DNA of 64,000 nucleotides, taken from the NCBI GenBank assembly GCA_977006965.1, contig OZ345368.1, positions 930,001 to 994,000 on the forward strand, in the 5' to 3' direction. Of the stretch, positions 1 to 10,178 are shown piece by piece. The stretch is from Phymatolithon calcareum (lineage: Eukaryota; Rhodophyta; Florideophyceae; Hapalidiales). Position numbers and translations under genes: made by a program. Every line of letters begins with the position of its first letter. The stretch's first letter is position 1. Under the pieces are notes generated by a model. It had not been told where the DNA came from and made no database searches. It saw only the letters and a program-made list of their open reading frames with translations.

Positions 1-465
1 GCTTGAACTCGAAACGCTCCACCGCATGCGAAAATCGAACACCACAACTGACACCCAAGATAGATGAGCCCTTCGGCAAGTCTGGGAACAGCAAGAAGAA
101 CGCCGTGCCAGGAAAATTACCTTTCCAAGAATGGTCTACCGCACCAAGCAGTAAGGATGAAAGAAAGCAGGTACATAATCCTCTGCGCTAAATGGTTTGT
201 ATGTCATTTTCTAAGAAATCCGCCGAAATCGATAAAAGTAATGGGTATTCAAGGAACATGGGCAGTTAGAATACTCAGCAATATCTTGAAGAAGCCTACA
301 TGGACCCCTACAGAGGAGAAAAACGTGGCCCGAGCCACTGACGAGATACTATGAGTTTCTGATTGAAGCAACTAAAGTTTCGAGTCTAGAAGAATGCTAA
401 GAAAGGTGCCGACTTTACTCAAGTTGGGACACATGGTACCTTCTCAATAAATCCCCTTTATTACG

Positions 466-695
466 ATTAGTTGTTTATTTGAAATCCTCAGTAACACTCT
501 TAAGATTGTGCGGGAGCAGCTTTTCGGTACTTGTTCATTTTTAGTATAATGCCTGGTCCTTAGTAAAGGAATAGGTCTTTCTCCACGTTATCAATTATGG
601 TGACCAAGTAGTAGGGAGTCTAGTGCCTTTTTCGTTGTTATCATTTCTCCAGAGTCCGGTTCATACTTTGCTAGGTTCTTGCGTACCGCCTCTAG
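466..695 (-). repeat. LINE-C-like 3' end repeat, copy 1
   Basis: This stretch is recognisably similar to 5136-5325. Both open with a T-rich TTGAAA/TCCTCAG-type start, then an AAC-A-CTTA-GACTG-CGGGAGCAGC block, and later a GGGAGTCTAGTG block. The start resembles the minus-strand 3' ends of LINE-C at 14663 and 61400. I read it as the decayed, 5'-truncated 3' end of a minus-strand LINE. No target duplication is visible and the right end is uncertain. Confidence 0.4.
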
Positions 696-1044
696 GTTAT
701 GCTCCGCTGTCGCCCCGAATCGTCTGCTAAGGTAACGTTTCCGCTCAGAATCTCATTGCTGTCATCTGAATGTAATGAAAGGCACATGCGCCACAACGAA
801 CATCGAGCACAGAGGAGAAATGTCAAGCCCGTAATCAAGCAGCACGAATGGAGCTCAGTGGAACCGTGGTTTTTCGTTCTTGACCCAACTGATTACTCCA
901 AGGAGATGTGTACCGTAAGCCGGGATAACAAATGAAAGTTAAACGTAAGAGTACCAGGCCCGAGTGGGTAAAATAGGACCCGAGGGCGGAGCCCCCGAGG
1001 GACTATTCTACCCACGAGGGTCAGGTACGAGTACTTTACACACA

Positions 1045-2055
1045 ACAAAGGACTTCAGAAGAACACGTTTTACTTGGCGGGACGAGAACTATATCAAGCC
1101 TGGAGACTCTCGTATCTTGGGGTAAGCATGAATAACAAGGGTGTTACGGATGACACGGCCATAGCAAGAGTTCGAAATGCTGCAGGATGCATACATAAGC
1201 TTCGGGAACTTGGAGTGAATGTTCGAGGATTCAAACCGGAGACATGCATCAGGATCTTTAAGTCGCTAATTATACCGAAATGGGAGTATGCGTTACACGT
1301 TACTCCAATGACAAATCGATTGCTCTCGGCAATCGAGTCGGCAGAGGGCTTGTTCTACAAGAATGTTTTCGGAAAGTATGCCGAACACCGCCGGGACCGA
1401 ATGCGAGTTCTGCGCCGACTGGGACCACCAAAAATGAGGAGACGTCATCAAGCAGAAAGGTTTGCATTAAGCCTGGTAAGGCACAAAAAGCGCCTTGAAG
1501 AAACAGAAGAGTACGTTGGAAGAGATGAGGACGTAAAGGAAGCAATGAAGGATATTGAATATCTCAAGATGTATGAAGACTTGCGACAAGCCCTTCAGAA
1601 AGCCCAGGAGGGATCTGTCACGAAGAAGAGGAGGAGAGAAGAAACAATTAAGGTATGGGAAAAGGAAGAAGAAGGCAGATCAATGAAGATTCCTATTGAA
1701 GGCAAGCTACCAGGGATCCTTTACATATGAGAAAGAACAACACGTTTAAGGTGCCTAAGGTTGACATTCAACCGAGCACCCCTTTGGAGGAAATCAGTGT
1801 TGGGTGCTTACTGTGGGATTACCGCGGTGGTCGAACTAGTCGCCTTACAACGTACTCTAGCGTCATCGAAGATGAGTACAGAAATTGAGTTTGACTGCAA
1901 GAGACTCACAGGAGCTCTTGTTGGGAGAGAATTACGAATCAAGAACGTTTTGAGCAGCCAGATGACTATAGCGTAGAGATTAAGCAAGAGCTGCCCCGTT
2001 ACTCCAAGGTGAGGCTTTGGGAGCTCTCAAAAATAAAATCATCAAATATCCCCCG
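1045..2055 (+). mobile_element. LINE-A copy 1, 5'-truncated
   Basis: An 11-bp duplication (CTTTACACACA) flanks the element at 1034-1044 and 2056-2066. The sequence is nearly identical to 55157-56164 (scattered single-base differences), so it is a recent copy. It carries only the C-terminal part of ORF2, downstream of the reverse transcriptase (RT) core. The 3' end is AAAATAAAATCATCAAATATCCCC, shared with the copy at 54411-56164 and similar to the one at 39525-43690. It inserted into the MITE above. Confidence 0.9.
1074..1976 (+). pseudogene. LINE-A ORF2 C-terminal fragment
   Basis: This is the thumb and post-RT region of a non-LTR retrotransposon ORF2. Visible blocks include YLGVSMNNKGVT, IRIFKSLIIPKWEYALHV and the terminal LTGALVGRELRIKNVL. 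These correspond to the last ~290 residues of the longer frame at 54957-56087. A G-to-T change creates an in-frame TGA at 1728-1730, where the other copy reads through, so this copy is dead. There is no RNase H or zinc knuckle after the thumb in this family. It has no start codon of its own. Confidence 0.85.
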
Positions 2056-2096
2056 CTTTACACACATTTGTTATCCCGGCTTACGGTACACATACG

Positions 2097-2139
2097 ACTT
2101 GTTTTTGTAGACGCGAGAAAACACGCAGCTGCGTGTTTT
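2097..2139. repeat. Inverted 33-bp repeat plus 22-bp palindrome
   Basis: Bases 2097-2130 match the reverse complement of 5101-5134 almost exactly (core TTTTTGTAGACGCGAG), 3 kb apart. They enclose the LINE-B copy and the MULE. Bases 2118-2139 are also a perfect 22-bp palindrome centred on CAGCTG. The pair could be the outer ends of a larger DNA element or two copies of a short repeat; I cannot decide. Confidence 0.5.
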
Positions 2140-2365
2140 GAGAAGTACAAGTTTGTCGCCAATGGAAGCTCGCACACAAAGTAAAAAATGACTCTTTCAC
2201 TGGACCACTACGAACCGAAACGATTATAAAGCGGTCCACGCCCCCACTGTTGTCGTTTTCTGTTCACGTTTTCAAAACATTAGAAAAAACCAGCTTATTT
2301 TGTTCTTACCTATGCACAAAAATTAAGCGAGAAAAAACTTATTTGTTCCTCTTCCCCTTCTCAAA

Positions 2366-2888
2366 GCTGCCACGAAAGTCGAAGAAGGAAAAAAACGCCC
2401 CATCCCGAGTATCAAGACCACACTGCCACCTCACTTGTGCTTCAAGTCAAGGAGGTACAGGACCCTGGCCATCAAATGGGCATTTGGAATGTTCCCGCCG
2501 ATGAGCACCTCCGAGCTCATAGACCTAACTGGACAAACTGGAAAGGATGCTATCGAAGATCTCAAGTCAGGCCTATCAAAAGACAAGCTATCATATGAAG
2601 AAAGTGCTTTTACAAGGAGGGCACTCGACGAAATACTTGCCATGTATCAGGCGGCCAAGGCCACTCTCGAAACCTGAAACCCGCGACTCAAGACAGTGGA
2701 ATATTTTTCCCCCTCGAGGCTCTAAGCCAGAGGTAGGTTTTGATATTTCCGCCAGATCGTGTCGAAATCGACCACGCTAACATACAAGAACGATAGACCC
2801 TGTTTTTGGCCCAATGGCCTTCGCAAAGTTGCCCCAAGCGTCTGCAGATGCGTTGGTAACTTTTAAATAAAAAACTTACACTTCTTCT
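2366..2888 (+). mobile_element. LINE-B copy 1, 5'-truncated
   Basis: A 16-bp duplication (TCTTCCCCTTCTCAAA) lies at 2350-2365 and 2889-2904. The open part (2366-2677) encodes the last ~100 residues of ORF2, with RRYRTLAIKWAFGMFPP matching RRHRTLAIKWSFGMFPP in the copy at 51227-52240. Its 3' UTR (2690-2888) matches 13494-13711 and 52025-52240, and ends in AACTTTTAAATAAAAA followed by CTTC repeats. Confidence 0.9.
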
Positions 2889-3301
2889 TCTTCCCCTTCT
2901 CAAATTCTTTAGAAAATCCAACTTATATTGTTCTCCTCGCCGAGGAATAATGTAGCGTTTTACAACTTATAAAATCCTCGTCACAACAAAATAAACAATC
3001 TACGTTAAGCTTCCAACTTATTTTTCCCGCATCAGGTTTTATAAGTTGAAGGTTGACCGGGTTGGGGAGATCATCCGGCCAATAGAACTCAGTTTGAATG
3101 AAAGTGATAGGAGCGGAGAAAATGCTCAACTTCAGATGAACTATTAAGTATTGAGAAAATTCGCTAAATAGCCACCAAAAGTGGTAAAAGTACGCTAAAT
3201 ATCCAGCCCTAGCCAAAACTGCTACTCACCCATAGCAAAATATACTATCAAACTCACCCTAGCCAAACCTACTGCTCATCCGTTTCTCAGAGCACTCTGC
3301 A

Positions 3302-4423
3302 CCACGCCACCCTGAAACTCTTTTCTAAACCGAAAGGTATACTCCTCGCCCTCCGGGACATTGGCGTCACAGCTAAAGGACTGACAATCGTCTTTTATGA
3401 CGACATGGAATAGACCAAGACAAAATAGAACGGCGACGCTGAGATTCCTACGAACAGGACAAGTGGACTCTAAGCTTTTCCCTCCACTTTCTCTGGAGGC
3501 GGGTTTTAAATCTTATGAGTGTTTCTGAGGGCGTTTAATAAATTCAAAATTCAAAAAAAAAAAGCTAAAGGACTGACAACAAAATGCATATCCATATATA
3601 AGGCCCTGATCCAATGCCGATGGGAATACGCACTACACCTGACGCCGTGGTCGAAGTCCATTCAAGCGCATGTGGATCAAGTAGAAAGACTGTTCTACTC
3701 TCTAATATTTGGCCATTTTGCTAAGCGGAATAATGATTGAATGCGAACGCTATGCAGAACCACACCACCAGAGCTGGGGCGCAAGATATTAGGAGAACAC
3801 TTTGCGTTGCGACTCCTGCATGCAAAACGGAACCTGAAGAGAAGCAAGAAGTACGAGGGAAAAAATGAGGACCTAGCACAGGCACAGAGGGATATTCGAT
3901 ACCTCGAAGAGCACGAACTGTTGAACGTTCCAGCTAAGAGGACCGTGGAAGGAAAGGTCACACACAAGAAGGAGAAACTGCAAACCTATTGCACATGGAG
4001 CGAGACGAGAAGGCCAAAAAACCTAAAATCGCCGTGGATATGAACGAGAATCCAAACCCCGGAGTCCAAATTAAGTCGAGAAAACACAGACTTTGGGCAG
4101 TTAATGGTTTTTCGGCCGCTTCCCTCCGCGAAACCCGTCGGCATATATCGAAAGCTACGACTAACTAGCAGCGATGCTGTTGGAAACCCTCCAACGCAAC
4201 CAAACGCAACCCAAGATGAATAAGAGGACAGAAGAGGAAGTGAAACAAGAGATGGACAAACTAATGATGCTAGAAAGTGAGATGAAAGAGGAGATGATGG
4301 TGTGATGATGGAGGCGGTATGCTGTAGTCTTCCCTGGAAGGATTGCAGCGCAATGCGAAGCTGCTCTGGTGTCCGCGTGCGCCGGCGCTGAGGGCTTCTA
4401 AAATAAAAACGTACAATTTCCCC
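3302..4423 (+). mobile_element. LINE-D copy, 5'-truncated, itself interrupted
   Basis: A 14-bp duplication (CAGAGCACTCTGCA) lies at 3288-3301 and 4424-4437. Reading through (with the 175-bp LINE-C removed) gives a post-RT ORF2 segment: LRDIGVTAKGLT joins directly to IYKALIQCRWEYALHLTPWS. There is a stop at 3738 and the frame continues at 3741. The 3' end, GGGCTTCTAAAATAAAAACG then TACAATTTCCCC, recurs at 14456 and 11241. Confidence 0.9.
3388..3562 (+). mobile_element. LINE-C tail nested in LINE-D
   Basis: A 17-bp duplication (AGCTAAAGGACTGACAA) at 3371-3387 and 3563-3579 brackets a 175-bp insert ending in a poly-A run after TTTAATAAATTC. The host LINE-D reading frame is restored exactly when the insert and one duplication copy are removed. 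The insert is the reverse complement of the LINE-C tail at 14663-14886 and resembles 61400-61660. Confidence 0.95.
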
Positions 4424-4459
4424 CAGAGCACTCTGCAACAGTGAAATTTATTGTGTACA

Positions 4460-4860
4460 CTACTCTCTCTGGTTTAGCTCCTCGTTACAACTATTGATAG
4501 CATCTCCGTCATCGAAGGCTGTGAGGTCAATGATCATGGACTGAGCCGCTTTGTCGATGTGCTCTCGCTTCGCCTCGACAAGGTTGTGGATGTTGGACCT
4601 ACCGCATGTCTGGGAGAGACTGTTGTATCCACACGAGGAGCAATGACGGGCCCTCATTTCGGACGGCACGTAGGGCTTCTTGCGCTTGCGGCCCGGCTTA
4701 GCTGCAAGTTCAAACGGCACCAAATCTTCCTGTACAAGCTCGTCGCCAGTGACTGCAACACGCGTGATGCTGCCTTCGCGTTACTTGGCCCACGTTACGT
4801 AGTCGCAACCTGTAGCACGAGCTCCTTCTTGCTCACGGTTTCAGAGTGAGTAGTGCGGGA
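4460..4860 (-). pseudogene. MULE transposase C-terminal fragment
   Basis: The minus-strand frame ending at 4460 contains a basic stretch (KPGRKRKK) followed by RARHCSSCGYNSLSQTCGRSN. This resembles the C-terminal Cys-rich knuckle (CxxC...TC) of Mutator-like transposases, which normally follows the SWIM domain. The catalytic DDE part is absent: upstream sequence to about 4860 is weakly coding, and then the inverted end begins. It is not functional. The assignment rests only on the short Cys-rich motif and the surrounding inverted ends. Confidence 0.4.
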
Positions 4861-5135
4861 GCGTTCTGCGTTGAGCATATCAGACGAATTCGAGGATGTG
4901 CACAAAACTTGGATCAAGGGAAACTAGCAGCTACTTCTCTTTTTCCCTCCGAGAAACGCAACTGTCAGCGTTGAGTAGTACTTTTGGCTTGGATGGATGT
5001 TTAGCGTACTTTTACCACTTTCGGTGGTCATTTAGCGAATTTCCTCATTAAATATTTATCGGTCCAATTTCACATTTTCTTACGTCAGTTACATGAATGC
5101 AGCTCGTGTTTTCTCGCGTCTACAAAAACAAGTAT

Positions 5136-5325
5136 ATTTGAAAGCCCTCAGTAACATGCTTATGACTGCACGGGAGCAGCTTTTTGTTCATTTTAGTATA
5201 TCGCCTGGCCCCTAATTCAGGAACTCGTCATATCAATTATGGGGACGCTGTAGAGTAGTTGGGAGTCTAGTGTCATGAGTCCAGTTCATACTTTGTTAGG
5301 TTCTTGTGTACGGTCTCCCGGTGAC
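5136..5325 (-). repeat. LINE-C-like 3' end repeat, copy 2
   Basis: This is the counterpart of 466-695, with the same GGGAGTCTAGTG, CAGTTCATACTTTG and TAGGTTCTTG blocks. The stretch from 5340 to about 7150 holds no gene I can support: the longest frame (5824-6369, plus, ~181 codons) has no recognisable domain and overlaps an equally open alternative frame. Confidence 0.4.
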
Positions 5326-7164
5326 ACCCGGCTGCCAATCAGAATGTGTCCGATATTAGTGTCGCGCTCACTTGACGGAGCCTGCCGCTAACGTGTTTTA
5401 CGCCCAGCTGTCGATGTCGCACCGTGGCAAACCAGAGAATGGCGGGAATATCGTCTTCAGTGGAACAGTGCAGGGAGACATACACAGCTTGTGTACAACC
5501 TGATAATGGAACAGTATCGATGGACCTCTTGTTTAGAGAACAAGATTGTGCAGCCAAGGTACCTAATTTAAACGTTAAACATGCATCCATTGGGTCTTGC
5601 AGTAAAATTGGCTGCTCGAACAATGCCCCAAAGGAACAAAAGGAGCACTTGTGCGATGCTCTTCACCCCTGCTGACACGAAGAACAAGAGAGCAGAGTTG
5701 TGCCTTGGGTCACCGCACGATCTAGTCCCGAGAGGCTAGATGATGACGGAGATCGACAGAATTATATTACCATTCGTTGCATCGATAGCATTCTTCTTCT
5801 TAGAACAAACGTAGAACTCGGAAATGGTAGATCAGACAATAACACGCGAGGTCATTGACTTTCCACTATGTGCCTCATTGTTCGGTGTGTCGATGAATGG
5901 CCTGATAGTGCGCATTATTCCACTGGACGTCGAATGTCGGCCGAACGAATATCCTCGACGGAACGCGCTTTCTCCTGCCTATACCAGAAGGAACTGGAAG
6001 AGATGGGTATCACGGACTTCAGAAATATGTATTCAGCCCACAAATTTAGAGTCATTTATCCAAGAATCGACACGGGCGATCAAAACTGTCGGGAGGGGAG
6101 AGAAATATACGCAAAAAGTCGAAAACCTTCGAATGACGATATACAAATATAAAATCAGATTGATTCAAGTCCGGCAGCTCAATGCTGCGAATGATGATAC
6201 TGGAAATTGCATTTGCTCATTTCAAAGCGTTCGTAAGCCCAGTATGCAAAACATTGAGCACATATGCATAAGTTTCGGTCACATTGTCAACGGACTCCAT
6301 GTGAAGAAAGAGAGCAGGCTCAAAATCAAAGCAGAGGATGGCCATGTTGTTTTCAGACGCAGGGTATAGAGGCATTAAACTCGATTTATGAAGCATTCCG
6401 CTGCCGGCCGCTGATGCCAAAGTTGCGGTCACTCTCTGATTTCAGTCACAAAAATAGCGTCAAAACAACGGGGCATGGGCTCGAAGTTTTTAACAAGGCC
6501 CAGGCCGAAGAAAGAGTTGATACAGAATGAAAACTTGTAGAGGAACATTTAGCTTCCAGAGTAGATGACAATCCCGGCTAGAAATATGAATATTCATATA
6601 TAGACTATCGCAGCAACAGATAACTTTATGAAGGGATTGGTTTTCGAACACTCCCCTAAGCATCCAGTAATCGTCAGGAGGATTTTGGGGGAGAAGTCCG
6701 GTGATGAATCCGTTGAAGATGATCCTGCTGAAGGCAAATTGGGACGAGAAAGATGACAAAATGGTAGAACAACCAATAGAAAGAGATCATATCTTCTGTA
6801 GATCCAACAGATCTGAACGGGGAAACTGGACTAGTTTGGTATGTACTGTGCGGACTTTTTCCGAATAGAAACACCGAACATACTGTGCCTGATTAACGGG
6901 ATCCGTAATAGAGAATCACTCATCATTTAGCTGTCCATCAACTTTTCGCACAGTCAAGTAGGAAAGTTATTCGACTTTCATACTGAGGGCGCGCGGAGCT
7001 AACTGCATCAGTGACCAATGCTTTCCAAATTGATCATTAAAACTTCCTCAATTCTCACCGGATCAGAAGGGCTTACTCTCTGATTCTCTGCTTCTATCTT
7101 CTTGTCCTCGTCGTCGACAACGGCCTACTATCCCAACTATGATTGAAAATGAATTATAAGTAAT

Positions 7165-7310
7165 AATGAATGCTTTGTTCCCCGACGGGGCTAGCAAGCA
7201 ATGCTTCTATTTTTCCTCTACGTAGATTACGGCAGGGGGTTAATCCTGCTAGTTAATTGGCAGCACATTTCTTCTCTGCGTGCCGCTCGTCATTATACGA
7301 TTCCAGTGAT
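7165..7310 (+). repeat. Repeat block shared with 17080-17225
   Basis: Both copies contain CCCCGA-GGGGCT, a GTAGATTACGGCA / TTAGATTACGGCA block, CTGCTAG-TAATT and TTCTTCTCTGC-TGCCGCTCG, in the same order and orientation. Similarity fades on both sides. No coding potential is convincing. It is probably a fragment of an old duplication; gene paralogues (9.0/18.6 kb) lie nearby on both sides. The region 7320-8990 otherwise holds only short frames and a 22-bp perfect palindrome at 8073-8094 (TTAATCCTGTTAACAGGATT plus AA). Confidence 0.55.
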
Positions 7311-9018
7311 TTAAAATGTGACTATTTTGTGACTGACTTGTGTTCAATTTTCATGACTATGTCATCTATAAAAGCAAAAACATCTGTCACAAAAGCGGAC
7401 CTGTGCTCTGGTCCCTACAAGAGCTGTTCAGCCTGTCGTGAATGGTACGTATTAGAAATTAGTTTCTTGGTTCCGTCCCGCCGTGATACTCCAATCAAAT
7501 CCAGCGAGCCTTGTGTGTTCGACGATTTCTCCGGAAGTCTGCAAGGATAGAAATCATGCCGGAAACAAATCTTGATGAAACCGCGGCATGTAGGAACGAA
7601 CGTCGATTGGAGAAGCCACTGGTGAGCATGGACCGTAATAGACTGTCCCACGGTCGGGAGGCCGTGAAGACTCACTCGAATGCATTGGATTATCTCCAAG
7701 GAACAGTCTTAAGATAATTTCCTTCAAAGGTCGAGCGACTGCTTGCCCAAAAGAGCGGAGACTCAGCAACTCGGCGAGCGGCGGAAACTCATCGCGGTGG
7801 ATTTCCGTGGTACGGTCCTGGCCGGGTTGCCTGCTTGAAACGTGCGCAGAAATCGCTGAATGAACAGTCACTGGATCTGCACATGTCGCGAGATCAGATA
7901 TGTGTCCAATGGCTATGCACGCATATAGGCGAGTCTGGGGGACAGCGCGCGGCAGTGCGGTCCATGGTACGTGGCTGCAGATGCCCCGCGGCGGGAACTT
8001 ATTGGCTGTGTCTCAGAGCGATAAGAATGGAGGCGGGACCGTAACGGGCGCTAAGAATACATTCATGGAAACTTAATCCTGTTAACAGGATTAAAATTTT
8101 AGAGCTACTTCTATGGAGCCAAAGTAGGTAGCTGTCCGTTGTAAAGGGGAGCTATTTTTGGACGTTATAAGAATCAAGTGATCTGGTGCTCTTTTTCGAC
8201 ACCGCATTGCTTTATACTCCTTGTCACGATATGACGCACAATGTAATAGCTAATTTCAGAGCTGAACAGCCTCGCAAATAGATCCTATCGTGGGATCACC
8301 AGAATGTAAAAACAGGCAGCTGCTATTCGCTGGTACAGTGCCCTTTCTATACGGGAGAGTGTTCTCCCTCGATTGGACCCTCAAACCTTCCTTATATCAC
8401 AGAGTACGAGCAAACGAATCATCCATCGTTTACATTCCCTCGGCTGCACAGGCACTGTGCACTGCCAGTTGTGAGGCAACTCGCGCAGGGCTCTAGAACC
8501 TTCTAGGACTCCAGTACCTCATCGAGAGCTGTAGTAGTACCTGCGGGAGGTAGTTTTTATTCGTTTGAGTTTCACTAATTCTCACCGTGCAGCAATTTGG
8601 GGTACATTAACGTCTCTCTCGCGGCGAGGAAGACGTGCACTAAAATAAGCATATTCTCTCGCGCCCAAGAACGCCATTCCTATCTTGCTCATGGAATTGC
8701 TCGCTACGCAGGGAACGACATGTTTATCTTGTACGCACATGCAACACTGTTCATCGCCATTTACTTATGTGCGTCTGCAAGACTAACCTAAATCTTTGGA
8801 GCCAAGTCTTAATGCAAATTGCATTTTGTTTCCCCCAAGACGTCGTTCTAGTCCAATGTTTAGCTGGAACAGACACTTCACCGGAACCGATTGTTTCCAG
8901 CATAACATCTGGAAAGCAAGGAGCACGAGCCGGGATCGTCGGATAACCATAGAGAGTCCGTGTACCAAGCAGAGAAATAAACATAGATAATGGACGAGTT
9001 TCTAATATTTGCAACCCC

Positions 9019-9600
9019 CTAATTGCCGACTAGGCGATCAGGCCGAAAGCACCCACTGAACCATCGACTTACTCGACGACGTGGACCAACGTCGGTGGAC
9101 GAGCTTCCATTGGCCGAGCGACGAGAAAACAAGCTGCAGACTCTTCGAAAGACGCTATGATGAGCATACTCACCCGTGTTGATTGGATTATCGCTGGCAG
9201 CCCTGCTGGACAAATTTCGTTCTGAGATAAACGGGTCAGTCCAAGTGGTGGATGTAGATGCTCGATCGGCACCATGCCCGTAAGAGCGGAACCTCAGAGA
9301 CCATGAAAGGATCGGATCGGACAGCAACGGAGGGCCATCTTGCCTATTTTCCGCGGCGCGAGCCCGGCGTGCTGGATTGATGCACGATCCAAAACGAATC
9401 CAGATACGACTTATTAGTGGGCCGTCATTCCTTTCGTCGGGAGCCAAGTTAGTGGACACCTGGATACTGGATAGGCTCTCGAAGGACAGTGTTCTTGCTG
9501 CGCGAGGGCTAGTGGTTGCCGCGGTGACGAGCGGGGAGCGGACAACGGCCGAAATGTCAGGAGGTTCGTCAGAATAAGCCACGATTGAGGGCGTCGGCAT
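9019..9600 (-). CDS. Unknown 193-aa protein, family 193 copy 1
   Basis: I do not recognise this protein. It is a clear paralogue of the plus-strand gene at 18597-19178: both are exactly 193 residues from an aligned ATG, and they share VAYSD near the N-terminus, SCINP, DPILSWSLRFRSYG/NPILSWSLRFRSYG, NTGE-A-HSVF-R and a C-terminal GCFRPD block after an Arg-rich stretch. There is no signal peptide and no membrane helix; composition is Ser/Arg-rich with alternating disordered and conserved blocks. Upstream similarity continues to a CTTCCAG 3' splice site at 9667, so a 5'-UTR intron (9667-9845, GTGAG to CAG) is likely. The start was chosen at 9600 because an upstream in-frame TTG is not plausible in a nuclear gene and the ATG aligns with the paralogue. 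Cellular role unknown. Confidence 0.75.
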   Translation of the reverse strand: MPTPSIVAYSDEPPDISAVVRSPLVTAATTSPRAARTLSFESLSSIQVSTNLAPDERNDGPLISRIWIRFGSCINPARRARAAENRQDGPPLLSDPILSWSLRFRSYGHGADRASTSTTWTDPFISERNLSSRAASDNPINTGEYAHHSVFRRVCSLFSRRSANGSSSTDVGPRRRVSRWFSGCFRPDRLVGN

Positions 9601-9666
9601 GGGGATATTAGTGTGAGTAGCTATGGGTGCAGCAGCGGCTGGGCTCAAGTCGGCGGAATCAGGAAA

Positions 9667-9845
9667 CTGGAAGGATAAGAGGGGTAAACTGAAAGGAGTC
9701 GATATAGCTGGGGAGGCGGGAACACGAAATCAGTGCAATCTAGACACGAACATTTAACTGACAACCGTTAGCGTTTGCCACATCAAAAATTAGTGAAGAT
9801 GAAGAGAAGCATTGTAACTACCCACGAAACGAATAAATCACTCAC
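9667..9845 (-). other. Likely 5'-UTR intron of the 9.0-kb gene
   Basis: On the minus strand, GTGAGTGATT (from 9845) to CTTCCAG (ending 9667) has donor and acceptor consensus. The sequence after the acceptor aligns with the sequence after the acceptor at 18527 in the paralogue. The upstream exon has a stop in the phase that would join the coding frame, so it should be untranslated. Confidence 0.55.
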
Positions 9846-10028
9846 CAACTCCTCGGGACAGTAATCCGCACGGGTTCGAGAGACGAAATTGCTTCAGGAA
9901 GAAACGTGAAGCTGAGAATTCGCGACAAGGAACAGGTAGCGTGGCGCTGCCAAACAATGGGCTATCGCAGCGCGGAACGATCAGCAATCGAGGACAGGGG
10001 GAAGACGAGAAAGTTTTCTGGGCTCCCC

Positions 10029-10178
10029 AATATATAGATCCATTGTTATGAGCGCGTGGACATGGTTGGAACCACAAGCTGTCCTAGGTAAATTAACTGG
10101 GAATCGCTGAGGACAGACTGCCTCGTCGAGTCCTACGCTTGTGCCATGAGCCGAGCGCCGTGTGCGGACGTTTGACTC
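10029..10178 (-). promoter_or_regulatory. Promoter of the 9.0-kb gene
   Basis: A TATATAT box lies at 10030-10036 (minus). Further upstream, a block at 10154-10177 (AGTCAAACGTCCGCACACGG) is shared with 18098-18123 ahead of the paralogue (AGTCAAGCGTCCGCGCACGG). The block survives in both promoters while flanking DNA has diverged, so it is a candidate regulatory element. From 10240 to about 11170 I see no gene. Confidence 0.5.

Larger units (their letters stand above)
907..2093. mobile_element. Foldback MITE split by a LINE insertion
   Basis: The first 29 bases (907-935) are an exact reverse complement of 2065-2093. If the LINE at 1045-2055 and one copy of its target duplication are removed, the remaining ~175 bases form a near-continuous hairpin: GTGTACCGTAAGCCGGG and its complement at the ends, and GTGGGTA/TACCCAC near the loop at 963-1018. 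This is the structure of a foldback MITE. I see no ORF and no clear TSD for the MITE itself, so its superfamily is unknown. Confidence 0.65.
3143..5062 (-). mobile_element. MULE-like DNA transposon remnant, hosting LINEs
   Basis: Inverted ends of about 65-70 bp are visible at roughly 3143-3215 and 4990-5062. Shared pieces are AAATTCGCTAAAT, CCACC, AGTGGTAAAAGTACGCTAAA and CATCC/TATCC. Between them, once LINE-D (3302-4423) is removed, only ~0.8 kb remains, carrying a minus-strand transposase C-terminus. Long inverted ends plus a Mutator-style Cys-rich tail suggest a MULE with an internal deletion. Neither the exact boundaries nor a 9-bp TSD could be fixed. Confidence 0.5.

Noticed and set aside
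5824-6369. 181-codon plus-strand frame
   Set aside because: No recognisable domain, and a second frame over the same bases is equally open; nothing upstream looks like a promoter. Left uncalled.
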